Positions 6,256-15,350 of a stretch of 53,810 nucleotides of DNA are shown here, piece after piece; the first letter of the stretch is position 1, and the number at the start of each line of letters is the position of its first letter. Source of the stretch: Bacteroidales bacterium (GTDB lineage: Bacteria; Bacteroidota; Bacteroidia; Bacteroidales; UBA932); NCBI GenBank assembly GCA_017527625.1, contig JAFXPV010000083.1, positions 1 through 53,810 of the forward strand. Reading direction: 5' to 3'. The translations under genes were made by a program, and so were the position numbers. The notes below the pieces were generated by a model. That model searched no databases. It saw only the letters and a list, made by a program, of their open reading frames with translations, and was not told the origin of the DNA.

Positions 6256-9200
6256 ATGCGTACTAAAGCTTTCGGACGCGCCGTCTTCACGGCCGCTGTC
6301 CTGCTCCTGTCGCTGGCATCCAACGCGCAGGAAAAGAACACTTTCTGCAATCCGCTCGATCTGGTTGTGCCGGGCGAGCGTTCCTACAGAGGCGGAGAGC
6401 CGGTAGTTCTGGTCTACCAGAACGACTACTTCCTTTTCGTCTCCCATCGCAAAGGCTACTGGTACTCTCCCGACTTCAAGGACTGGACCTACGTCGACGC
6501 TCCGAACTATCCGGGCGGAGTGGTTTCTGTCGTCGAGATGGACGGAGAACTGATCGGCTGCTCAATGAACAACAAGAATGTCTACAAGGCAATCGACCCG
6601 AAGGCAGGCACCTGGGAGCTGATAGGCACCCTCGACAGCGACCGCTACGGCGACGCCAATATGTTCGTGGATGACGACGGGCGCCTCTACCTCTACTACG
6701 GCTGGTCACAGCTGATGCCCTTCAAGGTAGTAGAGCTGGACAAGAAGACCTTCAAGGAGATCGCAGGGCCGAACGTCCTTTTCTTCAGCGACTATCGCAA
6801 CCACGGCTTCGAGAAGCGCACCCACGACGATGTGATCTATTCCATCTTCGGCGGGCGCCGCGACTACTTCGAGGAGGAATATCCCTGGATCGAAGGTCCG
6901 TGGATGACCAAGCATAACGGCAAATACTATCTCCAGTACGCCGCCATCGGCCTGGAGCTTCTCTCATATTCTCACGGTGTGTACGTCGGCGACAGCCCTA
7001 TGGGCCCCTTCACATACTCTGAGCACAACCCCCTGACCTTCAAGACCACCGGTTTCGCAGTGGGCGCCGGCCACGGCAGCACCTTCCACGACAAGAACGG
7101 CCAGCTGTGGACCATCTGTATGATTCCCGCCAGCTACGGCGGAGCGGGCCGCGGCTCAGAGCTCGCCATCTTCCCGACAGCGGTGGACGCTGAAGGCGTG
7201 ATGCACGCCAATGAAGAGTTCGGCGACTATCCCCAGTTCTGGCCCGGCACCCGCACCGACGCTGTGGACCACAACTGGACAGGCTGGAAGCTCCTTTCTC
7301 ACCAGAAAAAAGTGACCGTGTCGTCAACCTTCGAGAACTTCGTTCCCGAGAATGCTGTCGACGAGGACTTTATGACAAACTGGGCTGCTGAAACAGGCAA
7401 TCCTGGCGAATGGTTCCAGGTTGACCTCGGCAAGGTGGCCGACATCTACGCAATCCAGTGCAACTGGGACCACATCGGTGCCCAGCAGGCAGCAGCCGGC
7501 GGCTTCGGCGGCGCAGCTCCCCAGCTCCCCGAATTCTACCAGTGCTTCAAGGTTGAGGTTTCCATCGACGGTCAGAACTGGACCACCGTCATTGACAAGC
7601 CCGCCAACAAGATGGACTTCCACCACGACTATACCGAGCTGGCCAAGCTCGCTCAGGGCCGCTATGTGAAGGTTACCAACACCCGCCAGTGCCACGACGG
7701 TGCCAAGTTCAGCATCAAGGACCTGCGCGTGTTCGGCAACCCGTACTCTGCAGGCAGCGTCAAGGTGGCCGACTTCAAGGTCGTACGCAGTCAGAAGGAC
7801 CGCCGCGAGGCCGAGCTCCTCTGGGAGCCCGTTCCCGGTGCTGACGGCTACATCATCCGCTACGGCATCGAGCCCGGCAAACTTTACAACAGTTACATAG
7901 TATACGACAAGAACTACCTGAAACTCCACAGCCTCAACACAGCTCCCGAGTATATCTTCGAAATAGAGTCGTTCGACTCAGGTCTCGACTACTACTATCC
8001 GAGGAGCGAGGAAGTCAACGGCACCGGCGGAGAAGTCGAGATCAACAAACGCGGCCAGGGCCGCAGCGGTTTCGGCCGTAACGACCCGAACACCAAGCGC
8101 GTGATGATCAAGGAAGGCGTCGACCGCTATGTCTTCGAAGGCATAGACCCCGGCACCTGGACCATCAATCACAGCTACGGTCCCGTTCTCTGGTCCGGCG
8201 AACTCACCGCTGCTGACCTCATCGGCACCGGCGAACCCGGCATCGAGGCGAAACTTACCGATATGGGCGTAGGCACCCAGGTAAATGCCGAGATGTGGAT
8301 GAAAGTGGAGCGCGGCCCCGAAGCGGGCAAGGTTATCCTTGAAATCCGTCATCTGCCCCGTCAGGGCGGCTGGCCCGGAATGATGGGCGGCGGCGGAATG
8401 ATGGGCGGTTCTGTCTCTTCACCTGTCGTGAATCCGGACAATACCGTGACATTCAACTACCGTGACCCCAACGCCAAGTCCGTGAAAGTGAACGCCCAGT
8501 TCGCCGGCACCCAGGATATGGTCAAGGGCGCGAACGGAGTGTGGAGCATAACCCTCGGCCCCGTCGAGCCGGATATGTACCCCTACAGTTTCATCGTGGA
8601 CGGCGTGACCATTATGGACCCCCAGAATCTTGACTGGTTCCCCAACGAGACCTTCAAGAACAGCATCGTGGACGTGCGCGGCAACGGCGCGCCCCTGCTG
8701 CACGCCCTTACCAACGTGCCCCACGGCAGCGTGGACTATGTGAACTACTGGTCCGAGAGCCTGGGCACCTGGGGCAACGCGATAGTCTACACGCCCCCGC
8801 AGTACGACAAGAACAAGAATAAAAAATATCCTGTATTCTATCTCATCAGCGGAACGACCGACACTGAGGAAGTTTACTTCAAGGTGGGCCGGATGAACCT
8901 CATCCTCGACAACCTGATCGCCCAGGGCAAGGCAAAGGATATGATCATCGTGCTGCCTTACGGCAATCCGTCTAAATATTTCCCGGCAGGGCAGGCTCCG
9001 CGCGGCGACCTCTTCACCACCGATGTGCTCAACGACCTTATGCCTTTCGTGGAGAAGAACTACCGCACCATCAACGACCGTGACCATCGCGCCATCGGCG
9101 GCTTCTCACGCGGCGGCAACCAGGGACTGTCCATCGGCCTGACCAACCTCGACAAGTTCTCCTGGCTGTGCTCGTACAGCTCTTTCACCAGCACCACCCT

Positions 9201-9432
9201 CCCGGGCGGCATCTACGACGACCCGAAGATCAACGACAAGATCCACCTCTTCTGGCTGGGCGTCGGCACCGACGACTTCCTCTACGGCAACGCCAAGGAT
9301 TATATGGACTTCCTTGACAGCAAAGGCATCAAAAACGTCAAGGTGTTCACGACCGGCAAGTTCGGTCACACTTGGATGAACGCCAAGTATTTCCTCGATG
9401 AAACTCTGCCCCTTCTTTTTCAGACTAAATAG
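6256..9432 (+). CDS. Multidomain GH43-like glycosidase with F5/8C module and CE1 esterase
   Basis: This is a 1058-residue secreted fusion. Domains: signal peptide (cleaved near residue 24); five-bladed GH43-type propeller (about 30-330) with GDANMFVDDDG supplying the pKa-modulating Asp and WIEGPWMTK the acid Glu; discoidin/F5/8C carbohydrate-binding module (about 345-495); fibronectin-III-like domain (about 500-590); a beta-rich segment; a Gly/Met linker (about 703-718); an E-set domain (about 723-795); and a CE1 esterase (about 815-1055) with GGFSRGG (Ser951), GTDDF and FGHTW (His1038). GH43 enzymes remove arabinose or xylose, and CE1 enzymes remove feruloyl or acetyl groups, so one chain could attack two linked decorations. 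Where the GH43 base Asp is usually found the sequence reads RGGEPV, a possible Asp to Glu change. The next esterase gene starts two bases after the stop. Confidence 0.85.
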   Translation: MRTKAFGRAVFTAAVLLLSLASNAQEKNTFCNPLDLVVPGERSYRGGEPVVLVYQNDYFLFVSHRKGYWYSPDFKDWTYVDAPNYPGGVVSVVEMDGELIGCSMNNKNVYKAIDPKAGTWELIGTLDSDRYGDANMFVDDDGRLYLYYGWSQLMPFKVVELDKKTFKEIAGPNVLFFSDYRNHGFEKRTHDDVIYSIFGGRRDYFEEEYPWIEGPWMTKHNGKYYLQYAAIGLELLSYSHGVYVGDSPMGPFTYSEHNPLTFKTTGFAVGAGHGSTFHDKNGQLWTICMIPASYGGAGRGSELAIFPTAVDAEGVMHANEEFGDYPQFWPGTRTDAVDHNWTGWKLLSHQKKVTVSSTFENFVPENAVDEDFMTNWAAETGNPGEWFQVDLGKVADIYAIQCNWDHIGAQQAAAGGFGGAAPQLPEFYQCFKVEVSIDGQNWTTVIDKPANKMDFHHDYTELAKLAQGRYVKVTNTRQCHDGAKFSIKDLRVFGNPYSAGSVKVADFKVVRSQKDRREAELLWEPVPGADGYIIRYGIEPGKLYNSYIVYDKNYLKLHSLNTAPEYIFEIESFDSGLDYYYPRSEEVNGTGGEVEINKRGQGRSGFGRNDPNTKRVMIKEGVDRYVFEGIDPGTWTINHSYGPVLWSGELTAADLIGTGEPGIEAKLTDMGVGTQVNAEMWMKVERGPEAGKVILEIRHLPRQGGWPGMMGGGGMMGGSVSSPVVNPDNTVTFNYRDPNAKSVKVNAQFAGTQDMVKGANGVWSITLGPVEPDMYPYSFIVDGVTIMDPQNLDWFPNETFKNSIVDVRGNGAPLLHALTNVPHGSVDYVNYWSESLGTWGNAIVYTPPQYDKNKNKKYPVFYLISGTTDTEEVYFKVGRMNLILDNLIAQGKAKDMIIVLPYGNPSKYFPAGQAPRGDLFTTDVLNDLMPFVEKNYRTINDRDHRAIGGFSRGGNQGLSIGLTNLDKFSWLCSYSSFTSTTLPGGIYDDPKINDKIHLFWLGVGTDDFLYGNAKDYMDFLDSKGIKNVKVFTTGKFGHTWMNAKYFLDETLPLLFQTK

Positions 9433-9434
9433 CT

Positions 9435-10613
9435 ATGAAAACATATAGAATACTTATCGCAGCGGCTCTGCTCGTGATGCTTCCGCTGCTCAGCCAGGCC
9501 CAGCCTCCCCAGGCCGGCGAAGGCCAGCGTCTCACTCCGCAGGTTATGGCACGTCTGTTCCCCGCGGGCGTCGTGTCTCCCGAGTACAACGCAGACGGTT
9601 CAGTTACTTTCTGCTGTCAGGCCGCAGATGCAAAGTCTGTAGAGCTTGACTGCCAGATGCTGCCCCAGGCAATGCCTATGACCAAAGATGCCAACGGCGT
9701 ATGGAGCATCACCGTCACCCCCGGAAAGCCGGACATCTATCCTTATGCCTTCGTCATCGACGGCACGAAGGTGGCCGACCCCAACAATATGTTCATATTC
9801 CCCAACGAGGGTTTCAAATATTCCCTTGCCGACGTCAAAGGTCCCGAGCCGTCGGTGCAGGACATCCAGGACGTGCCTCACGGCAAGGTAAGCTACCGTT
9901 TCTACCATTCGAACACCTGCGGCATCGACCGTCAGATGTGCGTCTACACCCCTGCGGGCTATAACCCCGCCGGAAAGGAGAAACTCCCCGTGCTCTATCT
10001 CATCCACGGTATGACCGACACCTGGGAGACCTGGTTCAAGGTGGGACACGTCAACAACATCCTCGACAACCTCATCGCAGCAGGACTTGCCAAACGTATG
10101 ATCGTGGTGATGCCTTATGCCAATCCTTATCCCGAGATGATGCGTCAGGGTCTCGCCGACCGCTATGACTCGATGGACACCGACCGTGTGGCAGCTGAGA
10201 TCATCAAAGACGTGAAGCCTTTCATCGAGGCCAACTATGCCGTCAAGACCTCTGCCCGCGACCGCGCAGTGGCCGGTTTCTCTCTCGGCGGCCGCCAGGC
10301 CCTCGCAACGGGCCTCGGCAACCCCAAGGAGTTCCAGTGGGTGTGCGCTATGGCTCCGGCCATCTTCGGCAATGAGTACGAGACCAATTTCAGCAACGGC
10401 ACCTACGCCCCCGTGAACACCATCAACAAAAACTACAAGCTCGTGTGGATCGGCACTGGAACCTCTGATTTCCTGATCGAGGCTTCCCGCGGCCTGGACG
10501 CATACCTTACAAAGAACGGCGTAAAACACACCTTCTACACTCCTGACGGCGGCCACACCTGGATGAACTGCCGCGATTATCTGACACACATAGCACAGAT
10601 ACTGTTCAAGTAA
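9435..10613 (+). CDS. CE1-family esterase with N-terminal E-set domain
   Basis: This 392-residue secreted esterase has a signal peptide (to about residue 22), an E-set/CBM48-like beta domain (about 50-135) and an alpha/beta hydrolase of the CE1 / esterase D type (about 145-392). The catalytic triad can be read as AGFSLGG (Ser283), GTSDF (Asp345) and GGHTW (His374). It is a close paralogue of the C-terminal third of the preceding protein, sharing the VPHG linker and an ILDNLIA helix. CE1 members of this layout act as feruloyl or acetyl xylan esterases. Only two bases separate it from the preceding gene and nine from the GH3 gene. Confidence 0.87.
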   Translation: MKTYRILIAAALLVMLPLLSQAQPPQAGEGQRLTPQVMARLFPAGVVSPEYNADGSVTFCCQAADAKSVELDCQMLPQAMPMTKDANGVWSITVTPGKPDIYPYAFVIDGTKVADPNNMFIFPNEGFKYSLADVKGPEPSVQDIQDVPHGKVSYRFYHSNTCGIDRQMCVYTPAGYNPAGKEKLPVLYLIHGMTDTWETWFKVGHVNNILDNLIAAGLAKRMIVVMPYANPYPEMMRQGLADRYDSMDTDRVAAEIIKDVKPFIEANYAVKTSARDRAVAGFSLGGRQALATGLGNPKEFQWVCAMAPAIFGNEYETNFSNGTYAPVNTINKNYKLVWIGTGTSDFLIEASRGLDAYLTKNGVKHTFYTPDGGHTWMNCRDYLTHIAQILFK

Positions 10614-10622
10614 CACGCAATT

Positions 10623-13235
10623 ATGAAAAAACTACTGATAAGCTTCTTCTCGCTTGCTCTGCTCCTGGCCTCCTGCGGCCCGAAGCAGACTTATGAATAT
10701 CCTTTCCAGAACCCTGACCTCAATATCGAGGAACGTATCGACAATCTGATGTCCCTGCTCACCGTCGAGGAGAAGGTGGGTTTGATGATGAACAAGAACG
10801 TGTCTGTGGACCGTCTCGGCATCCCTTCATACAACTGGTGGAGCGAGGCCTGCCACGGAGTGCGTCAGGACGGATACACTGTATATCCCCAGCCTATCGG
10901 AATGGCAGCCGCTTTCAACCCTCAGCAGATGTATGATGTCTTCTCACAGGTTTCCGACGAGGCCCGTGCCAACTGGAACCGCTCGAACCACGACATCTTC
11001 AACGTGCCGATGGGAGTGACCTATTATCCCGGCAACCCGGAGCTTTCGTTCTGGTGCCCGAACATCAACATCTTCCGTGACCCCCGCTGGGGACGCGGCC
11101 AGGAGACCTGCGGCGAGGATCCCTATCTGACCGGAGTCCTCGGTTTGCAGACGGTGCTCGGAATGCAGGGCAATGACAAGCACTATTTCAAGACCCACGC
11201 TTGTGCCAAGCACTACGCCGTACACAGCGGTCCCGAGCCTCTGCGCCATACCTATGACGCACGCGTGTCTCAGCGCGACCTCTGGGAGACTTACCTCCCC
11301 GCTTTCAAGAAGCTGGTGGTGGAAGGCAACGTGCGTGAGGTGATGAGCGCCTACAACCGCTACGAAGGCGTGCCCTGCAGCTCCAACGACCGTCTGCTGA
11401 ACGACATCCTCCGCGGCAAGTGGGGCTTCGACGGCATCGTGGTCACTGACTGCGACGCCATCAACAACTACTATACCCGCGGCCAGCACGAAACCCAGCC
11501 CGACGCTCTGAGCGCCGCAGTTGAGGTAGCCCTGAACGGCGCCGACCTGGAGTGCGGAAAAGTTATGATGGTTCTTCTCGAGGGTCTTGAGAAAGGCCTC
11601 ATCAAGGAGAGCGAACTCGACGTGCACCTGCGCAAGATCCTCCGCGGCCGCTTCGAACTGGGAATGTTCGACCCGGCTGACCGCCTGCCCTGGGCAAACC
11701 TCGGCGAGGACGTGATCAGCAGCGAGGAGCACGATGCCCTTGCCACCCAGGCAGCCCGCGAATCTATGGTTCTCCTTTACAACAAGGACAACACTCTTCC
11801 TTTGTCAAAGGATATCAAGACCCTTGCAGTGATCGGCCCCAATGCTGACGATGCCGCACTGCTCAACGGCAACTACGGCGGCACTCCGACAGCAGAGCAC
11901 ACCCACTCGCTGCTGGACGGCATCAAGGCCGCCCTGCCCGGCGTCAACATCATCTACGCCAAGGGCTGTGAGCTCACTGACGATTACAACACCATCTACC
12001 ACCTGCCCGATTTCAACGCTGGCCAGGGAATGTTCGTAGAGTTCTGGGACAACAACACGATGAGCGGCAAACCTGCTGCAAGCGGATACTACAAGGCTCT
12101 CAACTTCAGCACCTTCGGAGCTTACGGCTTCGCCGAGGGAGTGCCTACCGACAAGATTTCAGTACGCATCAAAGGCCGCTACGTTCCTGACTTCACCGGC
12201 CCTATGAGCTACTATGTCAGCAGCGACAACGGCTATGTCCTCAAGGTCAACGGCCGCGTGGTTGAGAACGCCAAGGGCGGTGCCCCGATGATGCGTGGCT
12301 TCGGCCGCAGGGGCGGTATGAGCTACAAAACCTTTGACGTTCAGGCCGGAAAGCCGATCGACGTAGAGATCGAATATCGTCGCGGAAGCGGCGCCTTCGC
12401 CCAGCTGCGTGCCGATTTCTGCCAGCGCAAGTATGCAGACTTCGCCGAGGAGAAAGCCCTTGTTGCAAACGCTGACGCCATCATCGTGATAGGCGGCATC
12501 TCAGCCCAGCTCGAGGGAGAGGGCGGCGACAAGGCCGATATCGAACTTCCTGCAGTACAGCAGAGGCTCGTGCGTGCAATGCACGCCACCGGCAAGCCCG
12601 TTGTCTTCGTAAACTGCTCGGGTTCAGCTATTGCCTTCGCAAGCATCGAGGGTCAGTATGACGCTCTGCTTCAGGCCTGGTATCCCGGTCAGGGCGGTTC
12701 AAAGGCTCTTGCAGAGGTGATCTTCGGCGACTGCAACCCTTCAGGCAAGCTTCCCGTCACTTTCTATGCGTCTAACGATGACCTGCCCGACTTCCTTGAT
12801 TACAGTATGGACAACCGCACTTACAAATATTTCCGCGGCAAACCCCTCTACGCTTTCGGATATGGCTTGAGCTACACCACCTTCGAATATGGCAAGGGCA
12901 AGCTCAACAAGCAGTCGATGCGCAAGGACGGCAAGGTGACCATCACAGTGCCCGTCAAGAATACCGGCAAGGTGCAGGGTGCCGAGACAGTGCAGGTTTA
13001 TGTCCAGGCCATCGACAAGGCTGACGCTCCGATCAAGGCCCTCCAGGGCTTCGAGAAGCTCACTCTTGCTCCCGGCCAGACCGGCAAGGCCCGCATCACC
13101 CTCGACGGTGAGGCCTTCTCGTTCTACGATGAGGCAGTTGACGGTTTGTCAGTCTATTCCGGCAAGTACCGCATCCTCTACGGCAGCTCGTCCCGCGACG
13201 AAGACCTGCAGGCCATCGACTTCCAGGTTATCTAA
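10623..13235 (+). CDS. GH3 beta-xylosidase/beta-glucosidase lipoprotein with PA14 insert
   Basis: This 870-residue glycoside hydrolase family 3 lipoprotein (lipobox LLASC, Cys18) matches the usual length for GH3 enzymes with a PA14 insertion. It has the N-terminal (alpha/beta)8 domain with GVRQDG and GRGQETCGEDPYL, the nucleophile motif VVTDCDAI (Asp276), a second alpha/beta sandwich interrupted by a PA14 domain (about 465-600; FVEFWDNN, YVSSDNGYVLKVNG), and a C-terminal fibronectin-III-like domain (about 755-865). The T/S-D-C-D-A-I form of the nucleophile motif is common in xylan beta-xylosidases. With the neighbouring GH43 and esterases, release of xylose from xylo-oligosaccharides is the likely role; beta-glucosidase activity remains possible. 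Confidence 0.9.
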   Translation: MKKLLISFFSLALLLASCGPKQTYEYPFQNPDLNIEERIDNLMSLLTVEEKVGLMMNKNVSVDRLGIPSYNWWSEACHGVRQDGYTVYPQPIGMAAAFNPQQMYDVFSQVSDEARANWNRSNHDIFNVPMGVTYYPGNPELSFWCPNINIFRDPRWGRGQETCGEDPYLTGVLGLQTVLGMQGNDKHYFKTHACAKHYAVHSGPEPLRHTYDARVSQRDLWETYLPAFKKLVVEGNVREVMSAYNRYEGVPCSSNDRLLNDILRGKWGFDGIVVTDCDAINNYYTRGQHETQPDALSAAVEVALNGADLECGKVMMVLLEGLEKGLIKESELDVHLRKILRGRFELGMFDPADRLPWANLGEDVISSEEHDALATQAARESMVLLYNKDNTLPLSKDIKTLAVIGPNADDAALLNGNYGGTPTAEHTHSLLDGIKAALPGVNIIYAKGCELTDDYNTIYHLPDFNAGQGMFVEFWDNNTMSGKPAASGYYKALNFSTFGAYGFAEGVPTDKISVRIKGRYVPDFTGPMSYYVSSDNGYVLKVNGRVVENAKGGAPMMRGFGRRGGMSYKTFDVQAGKPIDVEIEYRRGSGAFAQLRADFCQRKYADFAEEKALVANADAIIVIGGISAQLEGEGGDKADIELPAVQQRLVRAMHATGKPVVFVNCSGSAIAFASIEGQYDALLQAWYPGQGGSKALAEVIFGDCNPSGKLPVTFYASNDDLPDFLDYSMDNRTYKYFRGKPLYAFGYGLSYTTFEYGKGKLNKQSMRKDGKVTITVPVKNTGKVQGAETVQVYVQAIDKADAPIKALQGFEKLTLAPGQTGKARITLDGEAFSFYDEAVDGLSVYSGKYRILYGSSSRDEDLQAIDFQVI

Positions 13236-13253
13236 CAATAACGACAGTAATTG

Positions 13254-15284
13254 ATGAAAAGATTGTTTATGACAGTCGTCCTGGCGCTCGCAGCATTCGC
13301 AGGGCTCCAGGCGCAGCCGCCCGGCGGAATGTCCTCAGCCCAGCTTGCCGGCTTCAGCTTCAGGATGCCTGAGGTGCGCTGCAGTGAAAAGTTCCTGGAC
13401 GTGGACTATGCAGGTGACGGTCAGGTCTATCACAAGCTCGATATTTACCTTCCGGCAGAAAGGAAGGCGTCGTACCCGGTAGTGGTGCATATCTACGGCA
13501 GCGCGTGGTTCTCGAACAATTCGAAGAATATGGCAAACCTCGACAACATCTGCCAGGCTCTTCTTGATGCAGGCTATGCTATCGTGACTCCGAACCACCG
13601 TTCGAGTATGGATGCCAAGTTCCCGGCTCAGATACAGGATATCAAGGCCGTTGTGCGTTTCGTCCGCGCGAAGGCCGGGGAGTACCACTTCGACACATCG
13701 TTCATCGGTATTTCAGGCTTTTCTTCAGGCGGCCATCTCGCCTCTCTGGCAGGCTCTACCTCGAATGTCAAAACAGCCAGGGTCGGCAGCCACAATGTCG
13801 ACCTCGAAGGTTCGGTAGGTCCCTATACCTCCTTCAGCAGCAGCGTGGACTGCGTCTGCGACTGGTCCGGCCCCATCGACCTTCTGAATATGGAATGCGA
13901 GTGGGACCGGCCCTGGGGCGGTACCCCCGAAGAGGCGCTGCTCGGTGTAGACTATAACGGCGACGACGATCTCTTCCGCACCATCGACCCCATTACCTAC
14001 CTCGACCCTTCAGACCCTCCGACAATAATATTCCACGGCACCAAGGATAATGTCGTGCCTCATTGCCAGGGTATGGAACTCTACGAGGCCGTGTCCAGGA
14101 ACGGCATAAAGAGCGACCTTAACCTCGTGGAGGGTGCAGGACACGGCATCAACCTCTTCGTAGAGCCCTGGCTCTCGGAAATGGTGGAGTTCGTGGATGC
14201 AGCCCGCACTGCCAAGTTCCTGGCAGCGCTTGAGCCGAAGCTCAAGGATGCCGTAAGCCCCGTGACCAACATCAACGCCAGCGGCTTCCCGAAGATCCTG
14301 TCGGACAATTCAGTTGTCTTCAAGGTGCGCGCCCCGCAGGCAAACCGTGTGCAGATCGACCTCGGCGGCCGCAATGACGGCGTGAAGGACGAGACAGGCA
14401 CCTGGACCATCGTTACCAAACCGCTTATGACCGGATATCACTATTACTCACTGATAGTGGACGGCGTTTCAGTGGCCGACCCCGCCAGCCAGTCTTATTA
14501 CGGCAGCAGCCGTATGTCCAGCGCCATCGATATTCCGGAACCTGGAATGGACCTCTTCGAGATACAGGATGTCCCGCACGGACAGGTGCGCGAGCTTTCC
14601 TACTGGTCGAATTATACTGAAACCTGGAGGCCGGTGTTCGTCTATACTCCGCCCGGATATGAGAAAGGCAGCAAGAAATATCCTGTGATGTATATCCACC
14701 ACGGAGGCGGAGAAGACCATCGCGGATGGATCCAGCAAGGCCGCACCGCAACTATCCTGGACAACCTCATCGCCCGTGGCGAGGCTGTGCCGATGATCGT
14801 GGTCAGCGTCAATTCCAATGTGCCGCGCAAAGCAGGGATGCCCGCCGGCCAGGGAACTTACAGCTGGGAAGGAATGCAGCCCTACCGGGAAGAACTGCTG
14901 GGAAGCATAATTCCTTTCATCGAGAAGACCTTCCGCGTGAAGGCCGACGCGAAGCACCGAGCTATGTGCGGCCTGTCGATGGGCGGAGGCCAGTCATTCT
15001 TCATAGGACTGCGTGAGCCAGGCCTCTTCGCCAACGTAGGCATCTTCTCTACCGGCGTCTTTGGAGGAATCAGCGGCTCTTCGAACTTCGACCTCGAGGC
15101 CAACATACCCGGTATGCTGACTGCTCCTGACGCTTTCAACAAGAACCTTGACTGCTTCTTCATCTCTTGCGGCGAGCAGGATCCCCGCATCGAATACACA
15201 CGTGCCATCGTGGCCAAGATGCGCGATGCCGGCGTGAAGGTTGAGTTCCAGTCATTCCCCGGAGACCACGAATGGCAGCCCTGA
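13254..15284 (+). CDS. Double esterase (BD-FAE-like + E-set + CE1), C-terminus truncated by TGA
   Basis: This is a 676-residue secreted protein with two alpha/beta hydrolases. Start: ATG at 13254; a TTG three bases earlier is less likely. After a signal peptide, residues about 35-320 form a bifunctional-feruloyl/acetyl-xylan-esterase-like domain (HIYGSAWF oxyanion strand, GFSSGG with Ser157). Residues about 350-430 are an E-set domain and about 445-676 a CE1 esterase (CGLSMGG Ser575, EQD Asp643, GDHEW His672). The gene stops at TGA four codons after the catalytic His. The same frame continues RKSVAAFARMIFK to TAG at 15326, where paralogues have their last helix, so the TGA probably replaces a TGG (Trp) codon. 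The catalytic residues remain. Confidence 0.85.
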   Translation: MKRLFMTVVLALAAFAGLQAQPPGGMSSAQLAGFSFRMPEVRCSEKFLDVDYAGDGQVYHKLDIYLPAERKASYPVVVHIYGSAWFSNNSKNMANLDNICQALLDAGYAIVTPNHRSSMDAKFPAQIQDIKAVVRFVRAKAGEYHFDTSFIGISGFSSGGHLASLAGSTSNVKTARVGSHNVDLEGSVGPYTSFSSSVDCVCDWSGPIDLLNMECEWDRPWGGTPEEALLGVDYNGDDDLFRTIDPITYLDPSDPPTIIFHGTKDNVVPHCQGMELYEAVSRNGIKSDLNLVEGAGHGINLFVEPWLSEMVEFVDAARTAKFLAALEPKLKDAVSPVTNINASGFPKILSDNSVVFKVRAPQANRVQIDLGGRNDGVKDETGTWTIVTKPLMTGYHYYSLIVDGVSVADPASQSYYGSSRMSSAIDIPEPGMDLFEIQDVPHGQVRELSYWSNYTETWRPVFVYTPPGYEKGSKKYPVMYIHHGGGEDHRGWIQQGRTATILDNLIARGEAVPMIVVSVNSNVPRKAGMPAGQGTYSWEGMQPYREELLGSIIPFIEKTFRVKADAKHRAMCGLSMGGGQSFFIGLREPGLFANVGIFSTGVFGGISGSSNFDLEANIPGMLTAPDAFNKNLDCFFISCGEQDPRIEYTRAIVAKMRDAGVKVEFQSFPGDHEWQP

Positions 15285-15350
15285 CGCAAGTCAGTGGCAG
15301 CGTTTGCCCGTATGATTTTCAAATAGGATATAAGAAAGAAACTACAGATA

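Noticed and set aside
9600..10616. Long minus-strand open frame (338 codons) opposite the CE1 esterase gene
   Set aside because: Its Val/His/Gly/Asp-rich composition is the complement of biased codons. There is no signal, motif or ribosome-binding site, and the plus-strand esterase is beyond doubt.
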